Assembly: GCA_014529385.2 (NCBI GenBank)
Contig: CM043946.1
Location: 21,446,577-21,510,576 of the forward strand
DNA from: Adiantum capillus-veneris
Lineage: Eukaryota > Streptophyta > Polypodiopsida > Polypodiales > Pteridaceae
Length of the DNA stretch: 64,000 nucleotides
Direction: 5' to 3'
Program-made: the position numbers and the translations under genes
Notes under the pieces: model-generated
Told to the model about the DNA's origin: nothing
What the model saw: only the letters and a program-made list of their open reading frames with translations
Databases searched by the model: none
Shown here: one piece after another, positions 43,891-53,769 of the stretch
Layout: each line of letters starts with the position of its first letter
How positions within the stretch are numbered: position 1 is the stretch's first letter

Positions 43891-44612
43891 GGAAAGCAAA
43901 GTCCAAAGAGGAAACAAGGACACATGTCAAGCTCCTCCCCATGTTTCCCTCATAAGGTGCCTAAAGCCTACTGGTTGACCTTTTAAGGGGTCCAATGAAA
44001 ATTTAGTTTATTTAAATAATTATCTAGGCATTATCAAGCCCTCTCTCTCAAAGGGATAAGGAGGACACTTGTCCAAATGCTACCCTTGTTGCTTGATATG
44101 CACTAAGCATGTGATTGGCTAGTCTTTTAGGCGTCCAATAAAATTCAAGGATGAGCTACAAGGAGGGGTCAACCAAAGCAAGCTGGGAGTGTGCTTGGGG
44201 GTATACTCTTTCTCTCTCTCACACGCACACTCACATGCTCTCATTCTCACTTGGTGAAAGTGCAAGAACTTCATCTCCTCTCCAAGCTTGAGAAGTTGAG
44301 AGCCTACACCAGCAACTCTTGGCTGTGGAATGCAAATCCAACCAAGAGCCATGATTCAATGCTATTCTATCCACCTTCTTCATCTCCATTATGATGCTAC
44401 TATGCTATGCTAATCTCTATGAGTAATGGTATGAGAGGACAATACTTTCGCATAAGTTACTTCTTCTTCCTCTTCTCTACCCTCATTCCCTGGTAGCTCT
44501 CTCCACCTTTGAATGTGTTTGAGGTCTTGGTATTGAGGCCAAGGACAAGTTAATGCTTTCATTTAGCTAAGTTATGAGCAATTGTGGTGCATGAAGCTCT
44601 CTATCTTCATCA
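43113..44612 (+). repeat. Relic gypsy LTR with internal 203-bp duplication
   Basis: It aligns, in the opposite orientation to gypsy1, with the whole LTR: ACCCAAATGATTTTCTCATATT near the start, GGTGCTTGAGGTGCTTG words at 43615-43735, and the (CA)n, GGTTGACC and CCATGATTCAATGCT blocks later. The first part is tandemly duplicated (43123-43325 and 43326-43538). No pol sequence follows, so it is a solo LTR or fragment, older than gypsy1. Confidence 0.85.
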
Positions 44613-47600
44613 GAATCCCTTCTCTGATAAAGATGTAAACTCCAGCCTCAAAATAGAGGTTAATTAGCAAGATAGTGTCACTAAAGCCATGGACACTCTA
44701 ATCAAATGAGGGCCCCAAGCCTATGGACACACAAACAAAAACCAAAAGGAGAAACCTCACCACTCAAGGTAAGCAAACATCTAAATCGGTCTCTTACCAA
44801 ACCAAACATTCTATATGAGAGTAATATCCTAGAATGTGAAATGGATTTCCAACCCCTACATAGGAAACTTGGGTAAAGAAATGGATATTAAAACACCAAT
44901 CAAATGATATTTCCCTCCAAGAAATGGAACTAGTAGGGAAGAGATGGATTCCTCATGTTGGGATTATGGCCTTTGGGATAGACCTCTCAAACTCTATTGG
45001 CACTACCTCTTGTATAGTCAACATTCTAGTCATCTTGTCTATATGTGAAGGCAAATGGCCTGGCATACATGGATGGTGAGTTGCACAAAACTCTAGAGCT
45101 ATTTCCACTCACCCCTATTATGTGGAGCCACTCTTGACCTTTGGGAGATGCCCTTGACCCTTGGGAAAGATGCTTATCTGACCCTTGAGAGGTCCACCTA
45201 GCCATATGCTGCTACTTCTTAAGTAGCCATGCTACAAACGGGATCACGGAGAGCCCTACAAATATCGAGCATAGTGCACTACAAGCCATACGACAATAAA
45301 TACGCATACCTGGCACAACCACAAACACAGAATAGAAGCTATACGCGAACATAGAGAGATAAAGAGCGAGAGAGAGTAAGCGAGAACATGCATGTGCACC
45401 CCCTGTAGCGAAGTGTTACGCCGGCACGGTGAGAGAGAAGGGAGGAGAGGAAAGAAGAAAAGACACAAGCAGTGGGTGCAATCTCCCCCCGTGCAAGAGT
45501 GACCATTTTCCTCTTGCACATATTTGATTTATAGATTCCTTGAATGGTCAAATTCATTACAAACTGGCCGGCTGGTCATAAATGGCCAAAGCTCATAAAA
45601 GAGAACTTGAATAATAAAATGTATATAAAATATAATATCCTTTTGCAATAGCTTAGCTCGATCAAGCCTTTTCCACCTGTCAACTGCAATAAATAGTAAA
45701 ATATTAATTCCATAACATACCTCTATGTTAGAAAGCAACTGTCCTCAGTTGCAAAAATAAGAATCTGCAAACAATACTTGTCAAAAGTAGTGATTAGTAG
45801 TCCGTGTTAGGAACATGTCATAATAAAAGGAAGAAATTATTAAACTAAACAATATTGTTTCTGTCTGTCGTCATCCACATACTACCTATTCTAGTGTCCC
45901 ATACCACTAGAATAAGCAGTATATGTCATACCCTGATGAATCAGGATATCATTGGTCGCACTCATCATGCAATAATTTATTCTCATCATTCTCAAGTTCA
46001 ATACTATCGCAATAGGAAATATACATATATCCATTCCAAATCCAAATCCAAAAGTTTGCCAACATGTACCCATTTCAAATCCAAATCCAAATATCCTTCA
46101 TTTTGTATACCCGAGTAACAAAATCATACCAGTTACAATGGCGGCCAACCACTGCAGCATGATTTTGTGAGCGGTGTTTCCTCGACGAGTCTACACCAAT
46201 AAGACGTGCTGCCTAAATCGGCGAATCTACACCAAGGTGAGCATTGACACACTGCCTAAATCGGTGAATCTGTGTGCCTGTGACCAATGGACTAGACATG
46301 GCATAAAAAATGGCAAATAAATGACCTGTTTGATATGAAATTGAAATAAACTAGAATGTGGAAGCATGTACCAAATGTTAGTGATCATCACACACCAAAG
46401 GTGATGATCACTTGCCTGCTACAAAGGTGCTTGGGTATCTATAAAGGTGAGAATATCTGCAAAAAGACTCACTTAAAAGAAATCAAATATAGTAAATATT
46501 AATTTATCAAATCACTATGAAACTAGAGGATTTGCACATAAGGAGATGTGGTGAAGGGTGGGGGAGGGGTGGGAGAATTTGGAAGGGCCAAGATAAGAGA
46601 AGAGACGGGATAAGTACTTGTGGTGAATTAGATAATGTTCCTTGTAGGTCTAAAGATACATAGAGAGATTTTACTTATCAGGGAGAATTGTAATGATGTT
46701 CCAAGAGGGGTTTTATCAAAATGCATTAAGCAATGTCATAACTGAGACGTGATATGAGAACATTGAATTAGATTTATCTCCCAAAACTTTTCTAAAAACA
46801 AAGTACTAAAAACAATTGTGTTAAATTCAATAACAATCTAATCATACACTGAATTTACGTGGCTAAAAGCCGAAATATCTAGACTCTACTGATTTGAAAA
46901 ATTGATAATTGGGGAGAGAATGTGTACAAAACGGGAACAATCATAGTGATAGACATACAAGGGACATGCCATGTTAACAGTGAGATGTTGACATGAATGT
47001 GTGATATATCTGCTTACAATTGGCATTAAAAGTGGAATTATAAGGCACAAAGAGTGTGTGTAATTAAAATTTAGGTAAAGTCATTTGAAAAGAATGCTAG
47101 TTAAACATAGAACACAATTATGAACATTTTCATATCAATAGCAAGAACTTATCGAGTGTATGAGTAGTTGCAAGACAACTTTTGCTCAGACAATTTTGAA
47201 GCACTTAATTTTGGTTGAAAGTTCCATTAAAAAAAAACAGCTTTCAACTCAGTGACCATGTTCAACTAAAATGAGCAAAGTTGCTCAGGAGAAGCAGCAA
47301 TTCGAAGGGCGATTAGGGTAGAACATTGATGTCAAAATTATATTTGAGCCATGCCTTTTGTGTTTTTCAGGTACCAGGTAGATGCACGTTTTCTAATGTA
47401 TCTTTTTTTGTGTGTGTAATAGTGTATTAATATACATTGCATAATTGTCAAAAAAATATAACATGAGTGATGTCAATTGCCAAAGCATAACAATAGGGAG
47501 GTGGCGGAGGGTTGTGAAGAGAGTGAAATGACTTAAAATGTTATAGTAACCGTTTTTGAAATGCCAAAATTACCTATGAGAATAAAATGTGAAAATGCTT

Positions 47601-47730
47601 ATGGATCTAATCCAATGCCTGGTTACAAAAATAAAATGAATTATAATAAAATACTAAGACTAAAAGTCTAAAATCATCAGATGAAATGCACCCGCATCGT
47701 CATGAATGCTCGAGGATGCCCGACAAAACA
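44613..47730. other. Unassigned DNA, mostly AT-rich
   Basis: No credible gene. Short frames (for example at 45256-45557 on the minus strand) lack domains. Small features are a duplicated CCAAATCCAAATCC patch (46034-46092) and a TGCCTAAATCGGxGAATCT patch repeated near 46210 and 46253. Confidence 0.4.
46380..46412. repeat. Perfect 12-bp-stem hairpin
   Basis: AGTGATCATCAC and GTGATGATCACT flank the 9-base loop ACACCAAAG. Confidence 0.9.
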
Positions 47731-47773
47731 CACACACACACACACAAACAAAGAAATTTAGCATGAATCCCGA

Positions 47774-47834
<61 letters not shown>
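47728..47834. repeat. (CA)n microsatellite with duplicated flank
   Basis: Two (CA)n runs, each followed by AAACAAAGAAATTTAGCATG and preceded by CCGACAAA, show a tandem duplication of the microsatellite with its flank. Confidence 0.95.
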
Positions 47835-47839
<5 letters not shown>

Positions 47840-47874
47840 AAGAAATTTAGCATGAATCTCGAAAAGAATCTTAC

Positions 47875-47937
47875 CTTGTTGATGTAGGAGAGTATGTGAG
47901 TGGATTTTCCAAGCCCGCCAGCTCCACACCAGTAGAT
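47875..47937 (-). CDS. Possible 63-bp exon encoding a P-loop
   Basis: On the minus strand a good acceptor (CTCTTGCTGCAG) precedes 21 open codons containing CGAGGLGKSTHILSY, and a GTAAGA donor follows. GAGGLGKST fits the Walker A pattern GxxGxGKST of ATP/GTP-binding proteins. Upstream, a short stretch near 48090-48010 (YCTKACLELYTEGYPEGQTDV) might be another exon piece. The rest of any gene is not visible, so the family is unknown, and it may be a transposon-captured or orphan fragment. Confidence 0.35.
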
Positions 47938-48065
47938 CTGCAGCAAGAGAGATTTAGAAAAAATGGGACAAAAATACAGAGAAAACTCGCGGATTTAGTT
48001 TTTGCACGTGACATCGGTTTGACCCTCGGGATAACCTTCCGTATACAACTCTAAACATGCTTTGG

Positions 48066-48231
48066 TACAATAGTCAATATCACCATAGGTACTGTTGTCG
48101 ATATAAGCGTCGGATTTTAAAAAATTAATTTTTTAAAGCTGGGTCTCCCTCCAGATTTAGCTACGCATATAGTGACGCCTGCCATAAAAATTGGTAATTT
48201 GGCATCAGCATTGAGTTGATCTCTTGTAGTG
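48066..48231 (+). mobile_element. 3' end fragment of a CACTA element
   Basis: GTCGATATAAGCGTCGG and CGCATATAGTGACGCC resemble the CACTA1/2 subterminal repeats, and the segment ends CTCTTGTAGTG (48221-48231), eleven bases of their terminal repeat. No matching left end was found nearby, so it is a truncated copy. Confidence 0.7.
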
Positions 48232-48611
48232 AAGAGCAAGAGACAAGGAACACAATGCATTTCTGAGAACTAAATTTGAGTTACCGAATCAAGAGAAAAG
48301 TGGATTACAAGATGTAGGCAAGTAGCTGCTCTCTATTCCTGAAGATAATGTTAGAAGGTGTGTTGAAAATAAGGCGTTTTGGATATATACCTAGGGATTT
48401 TCATAATGGCCAATGACCGATTACTTAGGCTTTAAACTCAGGATAAAATGTTACAGCTAAGAGTGTACACTTCTTGAATCAAAATTAGAAAGGCTCTTTT
48501 ACACAAATTTTTGGAAAAATAAAATAGATTACATAAAAAATATGGCTTAGACAAGGTGTAGCTGACTAGAAGGGTGTTCGTCAGCTACATAAGCCAAACA
48601 CTCCCACCTTC

Positions 48612-49097
48612 CTAGACATTGCATGTCCTTGTGTAAATTGAACTGTCTCTTTTCCACAATTTTGATGACTTGGTTAAACTTGGTGACTCGAGTACGTTGA
48701 TTGATGGATCTCGTATTGGGTTGTTCAGCAATGTGCTTTGGTAAGCCACATGTCTTGCTTGTAGATCTTTTGTGAGTGGGTTGAAGATGGTGGAGTCCAT
48801 CTCAAAGGAGCCCATCATAAATGATTCCCTAAACGTCTTCATGTAGTGCGATGGTAGAAACATGATGTGTGCATAGATGCCCATGATGATGTTCTTCAAG
48901 GGAGCTTCAATCTCTATATTCCAATTCATTCCATTTGTTCCTTCAAGAAACACCTCCCATGGATTTTCTGCTTTGTTGATGTCTCCAAATGACTCTATGC
49001 AAGTGAGTATCATTTTGTCAATCATGCATGTCATCTGACAGGTCAAATGTGAAACATCTTGCATTAGTGTGATAACAGCCTTGACTGTATGTTTCAT
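48612..49097 (-). CDS. Hypothetical protein, 161 codons
   Basis: An uninterrupted minus-strand frame starting MKHTVKAVITLMQDVSHLTCQM and including FGDINKAENPWEVFLEGTNGMNW and MMGSFEMDSTIFNPLTKDLQARH. No known domain or membrane segment is evident. It lies downstream, on the same strand, of the decayed coiled-coil frame (52619-50140) and could be its last part or a separate unit. Length and composition suggest coding origin; expression is unknown. Confidence 0.4.
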   Translation of the reverse strand: MKHTVKAVITLMQDVSHLTCQMTCMIDKMILTCIESFGDINKAENPWEVFLEGTNGMNWNIEIEAPLKNIIMGIYAHIMFLPSHYMKTFRESFMMGSFEMDSTIFNPLTKDLQARHVAYQSTLLNNPIRDPSINVLESPSLTKSSKLWKRDSSIYTRTCNV

Positions 49098-50139
49098 GTA
49101 GGCCTTGGTTGGATTGTGGTTGTGTCTCGGAGGGATTCACTCTACATGCAAAATGACACACCACGTGCGAGCGAATAACTTTGATAAAACCCCTATATAC
49201 GACTCATATTAGGGAATATGACCCCCCTTTCTATACTTATACAACAATCAATGCAGAAAACTATCATACCTATATCTTACATATAAAACTTAGGTCTCAC
49301 ATGATATGCCTGAGTAAACTAGTCAAAGATGTGTAGCATAGTGACTGGCAACGTACGAAGGAAGCACTTTTGTTGACAGCTAGTAGATGTATCCTCAATG
49401 TTTCTTAGTTTGACTTTCAAACTATGTGCCCATTCAACCTGCACTCTAGCTACTCGTCCAATTTTGACCCATCTAAATTACTCAAAAAACATGGTTATAA
49501 AGTTGTGTTACATTCTCCGTGTAAATTTTGCATCTATAAAAACTCTTTATAGCTTTCATCCATCAACAAATGAACCACAATCACAAAACAAGTAATTGAT
49601 ACAAAGCAGTGTTAGTTCTTGCATGTATCTTTGTATCTATTCACTCACAAGTTTGAGGGAAGACTCTTTTGGGAAGCCATAATTTTGAGCCACAAAAATT
49701 TCCTCTCATTTTTCCTTTTTCTCACTCCTCCCCCCAAAAAAAGAAAATAAAATGATACCCCCTCCCTTATTTTTAAGCTTGGGAGATAGATTATTGGGGG
49801 CCTGCCCCTAACTTATACGCTTATGTAACTTGTAAAAAAACCTCCCTCCCTACACTTATGTGGTGCGATAAGTTTTTCATAGTGAATCCCTCGGGGGTTG
49901 TGTAGGCTTTGCAATAACTGGATAATTAAGCACTAATGGTCTCTTGCTCGCCTCTTGCTCTTCCACACTGAGTAAGTATCCCATGATCACCTTCTTGGTA
50001 TTGGGAAGCATGTTGGGTCTACTTGTAGGTGTTGGGGAGCATTCCTGTATGTTGTCTCATCCTAGGGACGCTTTTTAAACCACCTCTACCATAAGAGGTT
50101 GGGTCTCCAAGATGAGCACCACCTGTGCTGCTGTTATTG
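49098..50139. other. Unassigned DNA between two minus-strand coding remnants
   Basis: No continuous frame. Parts near 49990-50130 may continue the coiled-coil frame after frame changes. Confidence 0.35.
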
Positions 50140-52619
50140 GGATGTCCACATTCTAGCAATCATCTCATGGTAGAAGTCCTTTACATGCTCATCAGGTTTG
50201 ATAATGGGTAGAGCAGTTGATTCTAGGACCTTGAGCTCATAAAGCATATATTCTTTGTGTGTCCCTTTGGGGATATCTTCAATCAACTTCCTGAGCTCAT
50301 CTCAAGTATCTACTAATTCCTTCTCTCTTCAAACTCTTATAGTCCTCCCCTAGATGATGTGCATGTTATGTTTAGTGGGGGTACATTGGTACTTTCAAAC
50401 TCAATAAGCTGGATTTGTGTGATTTCTACAATGGTTTTTGTATGTAGAGCATTCAATTCCATATCTTTTGCTTGCATCTCCCTAGCATCAATCTTGGATT
50501 GGGTAGTAAGGTCCACTTTAGCCTTTTCTAGTTGCTCTTACATTTAATATGTTGTTCCTTTTGTTAATATATTGCAAGCATACCAGACATATAGGAGTTT
50601 TTGTTGTAGCTTCGGCTCTAACTCTACTTTCAATGCTTAGATCTCCTCGGAATTTGTAGAGGAGGACTGTGATGTAGAAGCAGGTGCTATTATGTGTTGA
50701 TTTGCTAGGAGGGTGGATAGGGTGTGCTTGAAGACATCGTAGGAGTCACAAAACTTCTTTCCCCCCTATAGAGCCTCCTCTAAAGATTGTTGCTCAAGAT
50801 AGATCTCATTATTCTCTTCAATTTGTTTCTCAAGTTCTTGGTGGATGCTCACAACATCTTCTTTTTCTTTTGCTAGATTTCTCTCAAACTATTCTTTATC
50901 CTTTTGCAAGTTGCTGAATTGTTGTTCGAGCCACTCTATCACTTAGTTTTCCTTTTTAGTGTTAGCTTTAGCATCTTCTGCATCTTGGATCTGAAGTTGT
51001 GTGATCTTCTTTTGACCTCTGCATTGTAGCACAATCATCTCAAGATTCTCTTTGATAAAAACCACTTCTAAAATGTGCTTTTCCAACGTCTCATTTTTTT
51101 GTTAAGAAGGCAAACATCTCTTTTTACTTGGGTCCACTTTTGTTTTTAATTGTTGTTGCACTTCAAAATGTTTTGCTCTTTTTACAGGTGGCCTTGATCT
51201 TCTTTTTGATCTAGATAATCTCTTTTCTTTTGATTAGCAGGAGGTAGAGATGATGGTTTTGGAGAGACATTGTGCTCTGTTTTCTCCACATCTTTTGCTA
51301 TTACTGTGTCTTTGGCCATCTCTTCATGATGTGAATGTTGACGTTGAGGGGATTCCAAAGGTGAATCTAAATCTTTTGTTCTTAGTCATTTAGACTCCGT
51401 TTCTTCTCTCTCTCTTTAGATTTCTTTTTCAAGACCTCATGGATCTGTTGTTGTGAGGAGCATGTCATCTTGATTTTTGCTTGATCTTTCTGTCTCCTTT
51501 CTTCTTTAAGTTTCTCAGGATTTGTGTCTAGCTCAACATCATTAGGCTCAAATGGAGAGGACTCTTGTTGTTTTTCCTCTTATTTATTTTTCTCCTGAGC
51601 TTGCTTTGCTTGTTACGCCTCTCTAAGCCACTGAGCTTCCTCCGTAGATCATTGAACTTGAGACTTGGGTACATGTTCAGTATGTTGTGGTCTCTTTCGA
51701 ATGAAGGGGACGTCTATTTCCTCCTCTTATGATGATTGGTATTCTAAGGGGATGTCCTCTTTTGTTTTGATTTCTCCATGAAGCGAAGCTCGACTTCAGA
51801 CTCCATAAATTCACTATCAGTAGTTTGTGCTCTGGATCTTTGGCTGTATTTTTTTCTCTTTGTGGGAGTTGTGGAAGAGCTCCCACAACTTTAACTACAT
51901 GCTTGGTCAAGCTGAGATTTAGCTTGTGATAAATCTTCTATCATCCCTAGGGCCTGGTAAGCAATCTATGCCAACATTGGCATGAAATTCATGTATGCTT
52001 TATTCTTGTCACTGCACTTTAAGTTGGATTCTACCAAGTTTTTAAAGATATAATTTTTGAGGTTCCATTTGATGACTCTTCTCTCTGCTAACCCAATGAC
52101 CATCACCACCTCTATGTATAGTAGGGTTTTTGTGTAATGAGGTGGATTTTGTACCTTCAAGTACCATGAGATCAACCTCAATAGTAACTCCATCACTGAA
52201 TAAATAAAATCTTTGTATGTCAACTTATGTCCTTGTGGCTTTGATGAAAGCTTTATCATTCAAATTGTGGCTATGTCTTTGTCTGTCAAGGTTGCTTCTC
52301 CATTATACTGGATGGTACTCATTAGCTCATGGGCTCTCTAAGAGTCATTCCCCCATGGTGGTAGTCTAAAAAAACTATCTAATTGTAGACATCTGGCACT
52401 ATCAAGCACCTTTAAATTTTGGTGGAGTGTCCAAAGTTCCTTTGGAAAAATCGTGGATTTTATTTTAGTGCCATCGGCTGCCTTAAATTTATCGATGATA
52501 ATTTTGGCAGGGATCTATTCCAGCACCTCATCCATGACATGAGCCTTTTTGTTCAATGAGATATCAATGATCTCATTGGGGGCTTCTTTGCACTCCTTTT
52601 TTGAACGTCTGCACGACAT
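50140..52619 (-). pseudogene. Decayed coiled-coil protein frame of unknown family
   Basis: The minus-strand ATG at 52619 opens MSCRRSKKECKEAPNEI. The N-terminal half contains FPKELWTLHQNLKVLDSARC and LSSKPQGHKLTYKDFIYSVMELL (51966-52259 is open). A Lys/Arg/Ser-rich hinge follows. From about 51100 to 50340 one frame carries Glu/Lys/Gln heptad-like sequence (EKEDVVSIHQELEKQIEENN, then EQLEKAKVDLTTQSK) across six stops, all TAA or TAG. Near 50300-50140 it reads IEDIPKGTHKEYMLYELKVLES. The layout recalls the long coiled-coil frames carried by some large plant elements, but I cannot name the family. Confidence 0.5.
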
Positions 52620-52621
52620 CT

Positions 52622-53035
52622 TGCTACAAAAACTCTAGTTGTTTCGTGCCGAAAAGTTGATTGTTATGTTGTCATAAAAGTTGATATAACGCAAACTTAA
52701 CCATAAAATGAAAAATGAGCATAACTTGAGCAAAAAAGTTCCAAATTTGACAAACCTTCACATGTGTCTAGGACATCTATAGGGACTAGAGAAGATTGGT
52801 TTAGGTCAATTCTGGGTCAAAGGTACATGGATTGCGATCCATGTTGAAACACATTTTGGACTAATCTTTGCACCATCTAGTTTAGCATGATCAAGGGATG
52901 CTATGGGTGAGAAGTTTTGTGATTTGGATCTTGATTTGGATTCCAAGCCAGATTTTGTAATGTTTTCATAGACTTGGAGAATTTTGGCATTCTCACATTT
53001 ACTCAAGTGCCAGTTTTTATCTTGAGAGGGGGGAA
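52622..53035. other. 5' flank of the coiled-coil frame, no feature seen
   Basis: AT-rich; no gene, repeat or recognisable promoter. Confidence 0.35.

Positions 53036-53067
<32 letters not shown>
53036..53067. repeat. Poly-G tract, 32 bases
   Basis: An unbroken run of about 32 G preceded by GAGAGGGGGGAA. Such a run can form a G-quadruplex and is hard to sequence, so its length is uncertain. Confidence 0.9.
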
Positions 53068-53070
<3 letters not shown>

Positions 53071-53711
53071 TATGTGTGAATTGTGTATATCACATGCATT
53101 CAAGGACTATTTTTAAAACTCCTTATCTGTGAATTTTTGACAAATAGAATACACCCCTTTTCTATTCAATCTGTAATTATTTTTTCTGATTTCATTTTAT
53201 GGTGCCCTTTTGTATGTGAAAATGTGAGAAAAATATGAAAATAAATAGCCCCTTTTACTACACTCACATGATAGTCACATAATTATTAAGTGACCCACTC
53301 GAGTTTTTCACGCTCCTTGTCAAAAGAGATGGTTCCAGTTATTCTTCTACACATGGTTCAATTAATTTGGGTGATTCATTAGAGATGTGAAATTGCATAT
53401 GTGCAAAGGTTCTAAGTTCATATTGTGAGGTGTTAGACATGTGCCAAAGCAAAGGGCCAAGGCTCAAAATCAATCTTGCTAAAATCATCCATGGCATGTT
53501 GAGGACAAGGAAAAATGTTGCCCAACCTACTCACAATGGCTAAAGGGAGAGAATCAAGCTTTCATGGAACAATTTCTTGTCAACATAGCTATTTGGGCAA
53601 GGAGTTGCACCTAGTTTTTCCGTGTCTCAAGCTGCCTTGCAAGCTCATATCCCTCTTGGATGTTATTGGTTCCTACTACACAGCTACCCTTGGCTCTTGC
53701 TACACTATCCA

Positions 53712-53769
53712 CCCTTGCCATCAAATGTGTTTTTTTTGCGAGCAAAAAAAACACACTCGATGGCAAGGG
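53712..53769. repeat. Imperfect hairpin, about 25-bp arms
   Basis: CCCTTGCCATC...GTGTTTTTTTTGC pairs with GCAAAAAAAACAC...GATGGCAAGGG around GA; a few bases bulge. Confidence 0.85.

Noticed and set aside
45256-45557. Minus-strand frames with hydrophobic stretches suggesting a membrane protein
   Set aside because: Two overlapping frames, skewed by CT-rich sequence, no homology recognised and no splice or regulatory support.
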